From Candidatus Nitrospira neomarina (GTDB lineage: Bacteria > Nitrospirota > Nitrospiria > Nitrospirales > UBA8639): DNA of 64,000 bases. Location of the stretch: assembly GCF_032051675.1 (NCBI RefSeq), contig NZ_CP116968.1, forward strand, positions 248,001 through 312,000, given 5' to 3'. The translations under genes were made by a program, and so were the position numbers. This document shows, piece after piece, positions 25,371-33,259 of this stretch (the stretch's first letter is position 1; the number at the start of each line of letters is the position of its first letter). The notes beneath the pieces were generated by a model. That model ran no database searches, was not told where the DNA came from, and worked only from the letters and a program-made list of their open reading frames with translations.

Positions 25371-25937
25371 TCAGGAGGGTTTGAGCTTGTCTGAAAAGCG
25401 TTGCCGGAACTTTGCCACTTTGGGGTTAATGAGGTAGGCACAGTAAGGTTGTGACGGGTTCTGCACAAAATATTCCTGGTGATAGGCTTCGGCCATGTAA
25501 AAGGGTGACGCAGGTTCCACCTGGGTCACAATGGGATCGTCGAACAACTTGGCTTCCGTCAGGGTGCGAATGACCTCGTGTGCGATCGTGTCTTGTGCTG
25601 AGGAATGGGTGAAAATGGCGGAGCGATATTGGGTGCCCGCATCATTCCCTTGTCGGTTGAGGGTGGTGGGGTCATGGATGCCAAAAAAGATTTCCAGGAG
25701 TTCCCGGTAGGTGATGATGCCGGGATTAAAGGTAATTTGTATCACTTCGGCATGCCCCGTGTTTCCGCTGCAAACAGCCTCATAAGTTGGATTGGGACGA
25801 CTACCGCCCATATAGCCGGATTCTACGGACTCGACACCCTTTACCTGATCGAATACGGCTTCGAGGCACCAGAAGCAGCCGCCACCGAATGTGGCGAGTT
25901 CTTTTCCTGTTGAGGAGGCTATGGCCGAGTCAGACAT
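25371..25937 (-). CDS. msrA: peptide-methionine (S)-S-oxide reductase MsrA
   Basis: Repairs methionine-S-sulfoxide in proteins with electrons from thioredoxin. The catalytic cysteine lies in GGGCFWCLEAVFDQVKGV (about residue 21), followed by the usual GYMGG, YEAVCSGNTGHAEV and FFGIHDPTTLNRQGND segments. 188 residues, full length. A cysteine in QPYCAYLINPK may act in resolution. No fused MsrB domain, and no msrB gene is in the window. The start is supported by AGGAG five bases upstream. Confidence 0.96.
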   Translation of the reverse strand: MSDSAIASSTGKELATFGGGCFWCLEAVFDQVKGVESVESGYMGGSRPNPTYEAVCSGNTGHAEVIQITFNPGIITYRELLEIFFGIHDPTTLNRQGNDAGTQYRSAIFTHSSAQDTIAHEVIRTLTEAKLFDDPIVTQVEPASPFYMAEAYHQEYFVQNPSQPYCAYLINPKVAKFRQRFSDKLKPS

Positions 25938-26251
25938 GCGTTACTCCTTTAAATGAGTCGTCATATAAGTAAGAAGAGAATTTTTCTCCCACAATTTCCA
26001 AATCTGGTAGATTTTCTGCGACAGCTTGATAGTTGGTACAAGAAGCAAAAGACTGAAGCCGTGCGATCGATCTGTCCGGTCACAGAGTTTATACCATGCC
26101 CTGTTTTTTTGGGCCACTGCTGGTTGGACTGGTGGCTAGGTGAGAGTGGATTTTTCCCCTGAAATTTTCGCTTTACTTTTTGTTCGGCCCCTTTATAGGC
26201 TTGGAGGATTTTCTTTTAGACTGTTGAGTGGTGTGGAGAGGAGCAAGTTAT
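25938..26251. other. intergenic region without recognised features
   Basis: 313 bases between divergent msrA and the phosphoesterase gene. I see no gene, strong promoter pair or notable repeat apart from short A/T and G/T runs. Confidence 0.4.
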
Positions 26252-27115
26252 ATGCGGGTAGTGTGGGCCACGGACATTCACTTGAATTTTCTGGATGTCG
26301 AGGGACGGGACGTATTTTTTTCGTCCGTTCGTGCTCAACAGCCGGACGTCGTGTTTGTGACCGGAGACATTGCTGAGGCTCCATCGTTAACCCAACTGCT
26401 CCATGAAATGCATCAAGCCATTCATGTGCCGTTGTATTTCGTCCTGGGGAATCATGATTTTTACTATGGTTCGATTTCCCAAATTCGAAATGATGTGGAA
26501 TGCTGGCGTCAGAGTCAGCCTGGACTCACCTATCTTTCGACATCGGGGTTGGTCGAATTGACGCCGACGACGGCGATGGTGGGGCATGACGGATGGGGAG
26601 ACGGGCGCTATGGGAACTATCATCTGTCCCCGGTTAGGCTCAGTGATCAGGAGTTGATCGCGGATTTTCAGGATTTAGATCGGGAGGCGGTGTTACGCAA
26701 ACTCCGTGCGTTGGGAGATGAGGCGGCTTGCTATTTACGGGATCGATTGGATGAGGCCTTGTCATCATATCAGCGCGTCATTTGCCTGACGCATGTCCCG
26801 CCATTTAAAGAAGCCTGCTGGTATCAGGGGAAAATGGGAAACGATGATTGGCTTCCATATTTTGCCTGCCAGGCAGTTGGCGAGGTGTTACTTGACGCAT
26901 CACGGGAACGGCCGGATTGTCAAATCACCGTCTTGTGTGGTCACACCCATCATGCGGGGACCGTTCACCTGCGGCCAAATCTGCGGGTTCTGACGGGTTC
27001 TGCCGAATATGGTGCTCCGTGTATTCAAGAGAGCCTCGACCTTGAGGAACTGTTTCCCCAATCAATGTTGGTAGAAGGCGGTGAGGGTGAGGGAGGAGCG
27101 GTCGGTAGCAACTGA
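26252..27115 (+). CDS. metallophosphoesterase
   Basis: Calcineurin-like phosphoesterase of 287 residues with all five metal-binding motifs in order: ATDIHLNF (D and H), VTGDIAE, LGNHDFYYG, CLTHVPPF and GHTHHAG. The substrate is unknown; members range from nucleotide phosphodiesterases to protein phosphatases. The ATG at 26252 has AGGAG eight bases upstream and begins exactly at the first conserved strand; eight codons upstream of it are unsupported. No signal peptide, so cytoplasmic. Its stop lies only 26 bases from the stop of the convergent DCC1-family gene. Confidence 0.93.
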   Translation: MRVVWATDIHLNFLDVEGRDVFFSSVRAQQPDVVFVTGDIAEAPSLTQLLHEMHQAIHVPLYFVLGNHDFYYGSISQIRNDVECWRQSQPGLTYLSTSGLVELTPTTAMVGHDGWGDGRYGNYHLSPVRLSDQELIADFQDLDREAVLRKLRALGDEAACYLRDRLDEALSSYQRVICLTHVPPFKEACWYQGKMGNDDWLPYFACQAVGEVLLDASRERPDCQITVLCGHTHHAGTVHLRPNLRVLTGSAEYGAPCIQESLDLEELFPQSMLVEGGEGEGGAVGSN

Positions 27116-27141
27116 TGCCTCCGGAAGGCCATCAGGTCCCG

Positions 27142-27576
27142 CTAAATAAATCTGGTCCGTTCGTTTGGAGTGGGTACGCGGCACGAGTCGGATTTTCCCA
27201 TCCACTGATAGCGATGCCGGGCGATGAAACTGTACACCATATCGCGAAGTGGCCGGGGAATGATGATGAAGGCATACAGCCAGGGCCAAGCTCCGGGAAG
27301 GCTGCGAAAAATTTTGAGAGCTGCAGTGGATTTTGTGAAGACCTTCCCGTGTTCCAGCATTAAAAAGGTTTCATAATCCTGAGTCGAAAGATGAAGGTGA
27401 GACAGAATGTCCTGCGCCGGTTGGGATTGAAGCGTTCCGAACTTAAATAATCCTCGGGAATCCCGCTCGAGGACAAAATTGACAAACGCATTACAAAAAT
27501 TACACACCCCATCAAAGACAATCACCTTTTCGTGCTTGTCCCAGTCATGGGATGGTAAGGAAGATCCTTGTTTCAC
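27142..27576 (-). CDS. DCC1-like thiol-disulfide oxidoreductase family protein (DUF393)
   Basis: A 144-residue protein with the family's D-x-x-C-x-x-C motif near the start (VFDGVCNFCNAFVNFVLERD, about residues 20-39) and the thioredoxin-like remainder, including TKSTAALKIFRSLPGAW. Reactions are unproven, but the paired cysteines suggest thiol redox work. It is the last gene of a minus-strand set with an HTTM-domain membrane protein and a single-pass membrane protein. DCC1 and HTTM domains are frequently neighbours or fused in bacteria, which makes a shared pathway likely. A gap of 114 bases to the HTTM gene leaves room for a separate promoter. Confidence 0.88.
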   Translation of the reverse strand: MKQGSSLPSHDWDKHEKVIVFDGVCNFCNAFVNFVLERDSRGLFKFGTLQSQPAQDILSHLHLSTQDYETFLMLEHGKVFTKSTAALKIFRSLPGAWPWLYAFIIIPRPLRDMVYSFIARHRYQWMGKSDSCRVPTPNERTRFI

Positions 27577-27690
27577 GTACGTGCTCTTTTCTCTAATTGC
27601 GCTTTACGTTGTGTCGGCCAGGCGGCAATGAAAAGCTTTCCTTCCATTATAATACATGAGAACCATACCGGTTTTCTAAGGTGGTAGTGC

Positions 27691-28650
27691 CTAACCAGCC
27701 ATGGAAGGCCGACGTTTGAAGAATCGCCATGCATGGACTTGGAGCCATTGATGGATGGGAACAAGATCGAAAAAAATGAGGTAGACAAACGGGATTAACA
27801 AAAAATTGACATCCATGAGGATAAAGGAGGATATGTGGAAAATGACGACGCCGGACAGAAAGAAGGCCCGCAGCTTGACCGATTGAATGAAGAGGATCAA
27901 TGGGAATCCGAGTTCGAACGCGAGTACCAGATGGGAGAAAATCTGAATAAGGTCTGGGCGTTGGGCCAGCTCGAAGCTTAAGCTGTTTTTGACCAGTTCC
28001 CCTTCGCCTGTCATGCCCCATCGGACAGAGCGTTTGATCAGCACCTCCTGGATTCGGCCTTCCCCGGAAAACCATTCCCATCCGCTGACCCGCACTTTGG
28101 CAATGACACTCCAAAAATAAAACAGAGCGACATAGAGTTGCATCATTTTAATGGGCCAACTGGCCTCCCATTCCTTGAGGGGAGGGTAAGTGTGATGGCG
28201 TGAGTCACGAGAATGGACTTCTCCGCACCTGGAAAGCAGAAATAGGAAAAGCATTTGCATGGGAATGATATAACGATGATGGACGTCGCCGCTAAAACTA
28301 TCTCTCACGCCCTTTAAATAAAAAATACAGAGGATAACGACAAGAATGGATGTTCGGGTCCATTTTCCCATGATCATACCGACTGTGGCGGTCATCAGGA
28401 GTGCATAGACGATAAACGACAGGGCAGGGATATGGTATTGAATCCCAAGCAGATGAAAATACCAAATGGGGTCCAGGAAATAATTTCTGGAGCCGATGGG
28501 GTTGAGGGTCAGGACTGTGGCGAATTGATAGGTGTGGAAAAACAGCAGCCCGCATCCAATATACATCCGCAACAAACCAAGGCTTTCTCCAGAAAATCCT
28601 CTAAAGAAAAATTGATTCCAGCCCCGGCTGATGAGGTTACAGAATGCCAT
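27691..28650 (-). CDS. HTTM-domain membrane protein (vitamin K-dependent carboxylase-like)
   Basis: Polytopic membrane protein of about 319 residues with the HTTM domain, a multi-helix fold shared with the animal vitamin K-dependent gamma-carboxylase. Visible features: an N-terminal amphipathic segment with GESLGLLRMYIGCGLLFFH, a loop YFLDPIWYFHLLG, then VHHRYIIPMQMLFLF, a lumenal-type loop with VSGWEWFSGEGRIQEVL, and four further helices. Bacterial members have no proven reaction. The ATG at 28650 overlaps the upstream gene by 14 bases; an upstream ATG at 28677 would overlap by 41. Close coupling to the 236-residue membrane protein before it suggests a complex. Confidence 0.85.
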   Translation of the reverse strand: MAFCNLISRGWNQFFFRGFSGESLGLLRMYIGCGLLFFHTYQFATVLTLNPIGSRNYFLDPIWYFHLLGIQYHIPALSFIVYALLMTATVGMIMGKWTRTSILVVILCIFYLKGVRDSFSGDVHHRYIIPMQMLFLFLLSRCGEVHSRDSRHHTYPPLKEWEASWPIKMMQLYVALFYFWSVIAKVRVSGWEWFSGEGRIQEVLIKRSVRWGMTGEGELVKNSLSFELAQRPDLIQIFSHLVLAFELGFPLILFIQSVKLRAFFLSGVVIFHISSFILMDVNFLLIPFVYLIFFDLVPIHQWLQVHAWRFFKRRPSMAG

Positions 28651-29347
28651 GTTCCCACTTTGGCAGCCATTCGTCATGCCATTCGATCAAGGACTTTCGA
28701 GTGTCAATTTGAATGTTGTTAAGGTCCTTACGCAGTAAATCTTTCTTTCGATACACACGTTTCTGATGGTCGGCCTCTATCCGAATGATAAATTTAGGGT
28801 CGGAAGGTTCATGCCCTAAAGTTTTGTTGAGGGTCCAAAACATTCGCCATTCCCAATCAACCTCAAACCGAGGCTCATCTTCCTCTAATCCGCGGACCCA
28901 TTGGTTGAGCGTTCCCAATTCAATATTTCCCTGTTTATGTTTAGGGGGGGCGGTGCCAAACATTCTCGAATAATATAATCGTCGAAAATTCGGTTTGGGA
29001 ATATTGAGATCCTTATAGGATACGTAACCGGTTGATCCGTCCCGATAAGTTACTTTGAGGCCTTTTCGATATTTGTCTTTGTCCCATACTTTGACTGAAA
29101 TGGTTTCGCGGGGTTCGTACACGCTATACATGGGGACCCAGGTTAATGGAAAGTAATCGATTCGAAAGATGACTGCTGCCCAAATGATGATCAAGTAGAC
29201 AACAAGAATCAGGGTGATGGTCCGCTTGCTCACGCAAACCTTCCATGCGAGTTCTTGAGCGGGGTATTCATGTGGGTGTCTCCCCCTTGAGGTGAAGGTC
29301 CAAGTGACGGGCAAGCCCATTATCTTAAGAAAGGTGAGAGAACTCAA
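28637..29347 (-). CDS. hypothetical single-pass membrane protein coupled to HTTM protein
   Basis: A 236-residue protein with one transmembrane helix (about residues 44-62) after a 40-residue N-terminal segment. A soluble domain rich in charged and aromatic residues follows (YRDGSTGYVSYKDLNIPKP, RRLYYSRMFG, DWEWRMFWTLNKTLGHEP). I do not recognise a named family. Its first methionines are close together, and the true start may be a later one nearer the helix. The overlap with the HTTM gene argues that the two are made together. The orientation of the soluble part (periplasmic or cytoplasmic) is not evident. Confidence 0.7.
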   Translation of the reverse strand: MSSLTFLKIMGLPVTWTFTSRGRHPHEYPAQELAWKVCVSKRTITLILVVYLIIIWAAVIFRIDYFPLTWVPMYSVYEPRETISVKVWDKDKYRKGLKVTYRDGSTGYVSYKDLNIPKPNFRRLYYSRMFGTAPPKHKQGNIELGTLNQWVRGLEEDEPRFEVDWEWRMFWTLNKTLGHEPSDPKFIIRIEADHQKRVYRKKDLLRKDLNNIQIDTRKSLIEWHDEWLPKWEHGIL

Positions 29348-29827
29348 TAGTGAGAAGTTACGAAAAAATTTTTGTCCGTGTGATTAGCGAATGGAGAGGG
29401 AAGGGGATTGTTGTCGATTTTCTCGGTGTATAAAAAGAAAGAAGCGCTAATCCTCAGATAGTCTGGAATCGAACGGTTGAGCAGTAGGAAATTCGCGAGT
29501 CCTGCTGTCCGGATTTCTATCGCGCTGGAGTCGGTTGGCTCATTTTTAGTGTGGTCTTTAAGGTTGGGATTCGAAATTGAACGATTTGGGACTGTGTCTT
29601 GGTTGACTTGTGCCGTTGGCGATTTCTATGTTAAAGACGTTATATCGCAGGAAGATGGTGCGTCCTCGGTGATCTGCTCTAGTTGTTCCTGTCGCAATGT
29701 TTTCTCTAGTTAAGTGGTGCTTCACCTCAGGTTGGCCATGGATCCAATGTGTGGATTGAAGTGGGGCTTTGCCCTCGAAGCGTCCAGATGTGCGGCCAAA
29801 CTCACAAAATAGAAGGAGTGAGACTTT
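29348..29827. other. intergenic region of 480 bases, no gene seen
   Basis: Lies between two divergent genes. Frames of 78 and 104 codons occur but have no start signals, recognisable domains or plausible composition. The stretch should contain promoters for the membrane-protein operon (leftward) and the hypothetical gene at 29828 (rightward). Confidence 0.4.
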
Positions 29828-30433
29828 ATGACAGTAGGTGTGTTCATTGATCGTCTCGAAGAATTTCGACACGGGGTTCTCCAGTATAGGGAGATATCCG
29901 GGCCGGATCAGGACCTGACTCGCAACGGCTCGGTTGGGTTGGAATCATCACCGTCAAATGCCTTACGGGATACCCTTTGCCGGCAGTTTCATTTCATAGA
30001 TGAGTCTGTAGGGAATTTTAGCAGAGGTCGCTATCGCATTCATTTAGATTCCAGGGGTCGAGAAGATATTTATGTTCGTGCGTTATCTGAAGAATGTCAG
30101 GCAGAGCATCTTGACCTTATTCTGAGTGATCTTGAGCACATGCTGGCTGAGCTACAACAACGGCCTCGTCATTCTCTTCTGGGCGCACAGAAGGAATGGC
30201 CGGATAATTCGGGCGCCAATTCTCAGCCTTCCTTCGGCTCGTTGGGACACCTCGGCTCTTCTTCATCTGCCGCATCCTCTCAAACGCTGCACGCCGCGTT
30301 GAATACGGTGGCATGCGTCATTCATCAACGAGTTGATCGATCCCCAGACCAGGAGGAGCTTTTGGCCCATGTGCAGGCCATCCTAGATCATCCTAAAATC
30401 ACCCACCTCCTCTCCTTCTCCCCTTCCCACTAA
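29828..30433 (+). CDS. hypothetical protein
   Basis: A 201-residue soluble protein with AAGGAG eight to nine bases before its ATG, which argues for a real gene. I do not recognise a family. The N-terminal half is acidic (FIDRLEEFRHGVLQYREISG); the middle has a helical stretch EECQAEHLDLILSDLEHMLAELQQ; a serine/glycine-rich linker (about residues 133-150) follows; and the C-terminus is a short helical part. It stands alone, with 250 bases of empty sequence and a repeat element after it. Confidence 0.6.
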   Translation: MTVGVFIDRLEEFRHGVLQYREISGPDQDLTRNGSVGLESSPSNALRDTLCRQFHFIDESVGNFSRGRYRIHLDSRGREDIYVRALSEECQAEHLDLILSDLEHMLAELQQRPRHSLLGAQKEWPDNSGANSQPSFGSLGHLGSSSSAASSQTLHAALNTVACVIHQRVDRSPDQEELLAHVQAILDHPKITHLLSFSPSH

Positions 30434-30684
30434 CTGTAATCCTCGGTTTCATTCAAGCCCTGGGGGTTCCACCTCCCGATCATGATGTGGTGGTTTCAGA
30501 AAACCCTGAAGGGTATTGTGAAAGATCGTTTCTGAGCTTTCCTATTGATGGCGATCACTGCGATTCCTCTCCCTTGTAAGTCCCATTTCCCTTTTTCTTG
30601 AAATCTATTGATGGGAATCAAAAACGCATGGTTGGGCGATGGGAGTTGCGGTGCCTGAAGACTCTCAGGACGGCATTCGTCATA
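30434..30684. other. intergenic stretch before the first hairpin repeat
   Basis: Together with the repeat at 30685-30877 this forms a gap of about 500 bases without a gene. I see nothing beyond short T-rich runs. Frames here that reach into the repeat are artefacts of the repeat. Confidence 0.4.
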
Positions 30685-30877
30685 ATGGGTCTGTTGAAAA
30701 AAGCCGCCAGCGGCGTTCTCGCCATTTTTCCGTGCTCACGTACTCAGGATACGCTCCGCGCGAAAAAACGGCTGCGGCCTTGCTGGGCCGACTTTTTTGA
30801 ACCGACCCGGAGCCTTTGATGAGTCATCTTATCCTGGGTAAATTTGCCCTTGAAAATCTTAATTGTTCAACACTCCC
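30685..30877. repeat. dispersed hairpin repeat, copy A
   Basis: About 193 bases, matching copy B at 35679-35895. The first 122 bases (30687-30808) form a long imperfect palindrome: GGGTCTGTTGAAAAAAGCCG at one end pairs with the complement of cttttttgaaccgaccc at the other. A second inner pair (catttttccgtg against cgcgaaaaaac) surrounds the centre near cgtactcaggatacg. A non-palindromic tail ends in ttaattgttcaacactccc. It lies 55 bases upstream of a transporter gene. The form suggests a non-autonomous mobile hairpin. A short frame reading MGLLKKAASGVLAIF comes from the repeat and is not a gene. Confidence 0.85.
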
Positions 30878-30932
30878 ATAATGTACCCATCAATGCGCCT
30901 CAGTTATAGTGTCCAAGACGAATTTCTACAGA

Positions 30933-32237
30933 ATGGCGAAATCTTCTAAACAGTTTCTTCACTGGTCGATCAGCCGGGTGGTGCCGGTTGACCGGGATGA
31001 ACTCCCTGCGCTCCTCTGGTCGTTTGTCTATTTTTTTTGTGTGCTGGCGGCCTACTACATTCTGCGACCGGTTCGCGATGAAATGGGAGTGCTCTCGGGG
31101 GCTCATAATCTCCCGTGGTTGTTCTCAATGGTGTTCATCACCATGCTAGCCGTGATCCCGATGTTTGGATGGGTCGCGGGGCAACTTCCGATTCGTCGAT
31201 TATTGCCAACGGTCTATGTGTTTTTCATCCTGAATCTTTTGGCATTTTTTGTGGCTTTGCAAAGTGGAGTCGGGTTGCAAGCCTTTGGGCCCATCTTTTT
31301 TGTATGGTTGAGTGTGTTTAATTTATTCGTCGTGTCGGTGTTTTGGAGTTTTATGGCCGATGTGTTTTCCACTGATGCGGCTCGGCGACTCTTTGGTTGT
31401 ATTTCCGCAGGAGGCAGTCTTGGCGCCATGACAGGGCCGTTTATCACCGCCATGGCGGTAAAAGGGGTCGGGGTTTCCGGGTTACTCTTGGTGTCAGCGA
31501 TCTTCTTATTGATCGCGGTGGGATGCATTATGGCGTTGTTAAAATGGTATCACGTCCATCACGGGATTGATCTGGGAAACCGACACCTTTCTTCCATCAG
31601 GAATCCTGAAGGCACTCCTCCCAGCTTATGGGTAGGAGTGGTATGCATTGTTCGCTCGCCCTATTTGAAAGGGATTGCCCTCTATCTCATGTGTTATTCC
31701 ATTCTGTCCACCTTCCTGTATTCGCAGCAAACCATATTAATTCCGCAAGTCATGCCGAGTTCGGAGGATCGCATGCAATTGTTTGCATCGGTGGATCTTG
31801 GGATCAATGTGTTCGCGTTCACGCTCCAGTTTTTCGCGACAGGCTGGCTGTTGACGCGGTTTGGCGTCGTGATCATGTTGGCTGTCATGCCCCTGGTATC
31901 ATTGATTGGATTTGGGGTGTTTGGTTTAGTGACCGTCCTGCCGGTCTTGATCGGATTTGGTGTCCTGCGGCGTGCGGGAGAATTTTCCATCACCAAGCCG
32001 ACGCGAGAAACCCTGTTTACCGTCGTTTCCCGTGAAGAAAAATATCAGGCGAAAAACGTGATTGATACGGTCGTTCATCGAGGTGCCGATATGGCGGGGA
32101 CCGGGATTGTCTCCGTCTTTCATACCTGGGGAATGACTTTGTCCCACATGGCATTTGCGGCTCTGCCCATTGCGGGTCTATGGTTTGCCACGGGTGTGTG
32201 GCTTGGGCGACGACACGAAGCGATCCGGCGACGATGA
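30933..32237 (+). CDS. major-facilitator-like transporter, Npt1/Npt2 nucleotide-transporter related
   Basis: Membrane protein of about 434 residues with some 12 hydrophobic helices. The segment AAYYILRPVRDEMG near the first helix is characteristic of the Npt1/Npt2 (ATP:ADP antiporter-like) family. Intracellular bacteria use these to take up nucleotides, but free-living bacteria also have relatives of unknown substrate. Further family-like segments are VFNLFVVSVFWSFMADVFS and RAGEFSITKPTRETLFTVV. ATG at 30933 is chosen; an in-frame GTG at 30909 lacks a ribosome site, as does the ATG, so the start is uncertain. It begins 55 bases after the hairpin repeat. Confidence 0.8.
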   Translation: MAKSSKQFLHWSISRVVPVDRDELPALLWSFVYFFCVLAAYYILRPVRDEMGVLSGAHNLPWLFSMVFITMLAVIPMFGWVAGQLPIRRLLPTVYVFFILNLLAFFVALQSGVGLQAFGPIFFVWLSVFNLFVVSVFWSFMADVFSTDAARRLFGCISAGGSLGAMTGPFITAMAVKGVGVSGLLLVSAIFLLIAVGCIMALLKWYHVHHGIDLGNRHLSSIRNPEGTPPSLWVGVVCIVRSPYLKGIALYLMCYSILSTFLYSQQTILIPQVMPSSEDRMQLFASVDLGINVFAFTLQFFATGWLLTRFGVVIMLAVMPLVSLIGFGVFGLVTVLPVLIGFGVLRRAGEFSITKPTRETLFTVVSREEKYQAKNVIDTVVHRGADMAGTGIVSVFHTWGMTLSHMAFAALPIAGLWFATGVWLGRRHEAIRRR

Positions 32238-32303
32238 GGTTTGTAATGAAAGAAAGCCCTACCTTAGACCGATCATCAGAGTTCATTCGATTGGAGTCAT
32301 GAG

Positions 32304-32798
32304 ATGAGTGATGCCTTGTTTACCTATGGGACGTTGCAATTTCCCGAAGTGATGGAAGCGGTGACGGGCCTGGCATTGCCATGGGTGGAAGCGGAAGCGA
32401 CGGGGTTCGCCCAGTTTCGGTTTAGGGGCCGCATTTATCCGGGAATGGTGGCCCGGGAAGGCGCTCTGACACAGGGTCGCGTATATACCTCACTGAGTCA
32501 TCAAATTTGGGAGCTTCTGGACCGGTTTGAAGACCCGGTCTATCGCAGAGAATTGCTTGAGGTTTACCGTGCAGATGGCTCTAAAATAACGGCTCATGCC
32601 TATGTCTTACCGGTCGCACAGCAACATTTGCTTTCTTCAGAACTGTGGCAGATGGATTGGTTTAGCGATGTCCATTTGGATGGATATGTGAGTCGGTGTC
32701 GCGTGTTTTATGAAACGATCACTTCCCAGGGCTTACCGGAACGCTCTAAGCAAACGTTGTGGAAGTTGACGGATTCTTCGCAGAACTCTCAGGCATGA
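32304..32798 (+). CDS. gamma-glutamylcyclotransferase-family (AIG2-like) protein
   Basis: A 164-residue protein of the gamma-glutamylcyclotransferase/AIG2 fold. The N-terminal YGTL motif (FTYGTLQFPEVM) forms the substrate-binding loop. The glutamate in DRFEDPVYRRELLEV is the likely catalytic acid, and a G-x-V-Y-T segment follows as in the family. Possible reactions are release of 5-oxoproline from gamma-glutamyl compounds or a related amine-lyase step. The following membrane protein overlaps its stop by four bases (ATGA), so the two are translated together. Confidence 0.86.
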   Translation: MSDALFTYGTLQFPEVMEAVTGLALPWVEAEATGFAQFRFRGRIYPGMVAREGALTQGRVYTSLSHQIWELLDRFEDPVYRRELLEVYRADGSKITAHAYVLPVAQQHLLSSELWQMDWFSDVHLDGYVSRCRVFYETITSQGLPERSKQTLWKLTDSSQNSQA

Positions 32799-33208
32799 TG
32801 AAGTATTCCAATCGACCGTTCCTGCTAATGATGCTGGTGACATTGGTTGTGTTTGGCGGGGCCTTGGTCTATTTCACAATGGAGTATCTCTCACAGGTCA
32901 CCAAGCCGGATATCACACTTGCGGAATCCACGGGTCCTCAACTCAGGATGTTGCTGTTGGTCGTGACCATGCTGGCAGGAATGCCTGCAGTGGGAATGGG
33001 CGCCTATGTTATGTACCTTGGGTCACGAATTCGTGTCACTCAGCAGTGGCCTCCAGCGGGGATGGGATTTGGGGCAGAGACGCCGGTCATGTTAGGCGAT
33101 CGGGCCACGTTCGTCGGATGGGCTGTGACGGGGCTTGGATTTGTTCTTGTGGTATGTGGAGTAACGTTGCCGGTGGTTGGTTGGAAGTTCGGGAACCTTG
33201 TTCAATAG
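32795..33208 (+). CDS. hypothetical three-helix membrane protein
   Basis: About 137 residues with three hydrophobic helices (about 8-28, 52-75 and 108-130) and no recognisable domain. The start ATG overlaps the stop of the cyclotransferase-like gene (ATGA); a second ATG follows immediately. The longer frame beginning at 32759 merely reads through the upstream gene. Its stop lies 51 bases before the sodium:solute symporter gene, so the four genes from 30.9 to 35.2 kb may be one transcription unit. Confidence 0.7.
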   Translation: MMKYSNRPFLLMMLVTLVVFGGALVYFTMEYLSQVTKPDITLAESTGPQLRMLLLVVTMLAGMPAVGMGAYVMYLGSRIRVTQQWPPAGMGFGAETPVMLGDRATFVGWAVTGLGFVLVVCGVTLPVVGWKFGNLVQ

Positions 33209-33259
33209 ACTGAATGCATCTTTTTTGACAGCACACCCAATCATGATGAGCCATAAATT

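Noticed and set aside
29477-29872. Short frames on both strands in the gap before the gene at 29828
   Set aside because: No start signals, no domain, overlapping each other on opposite strands.
30598-30819. Short plus-strand frame reading MGLLKKAASGVLAIF, also at 35655-35849
   Set aside because: Both are translations of the hairpin repeat; the frame is preserved only because the repeat is.
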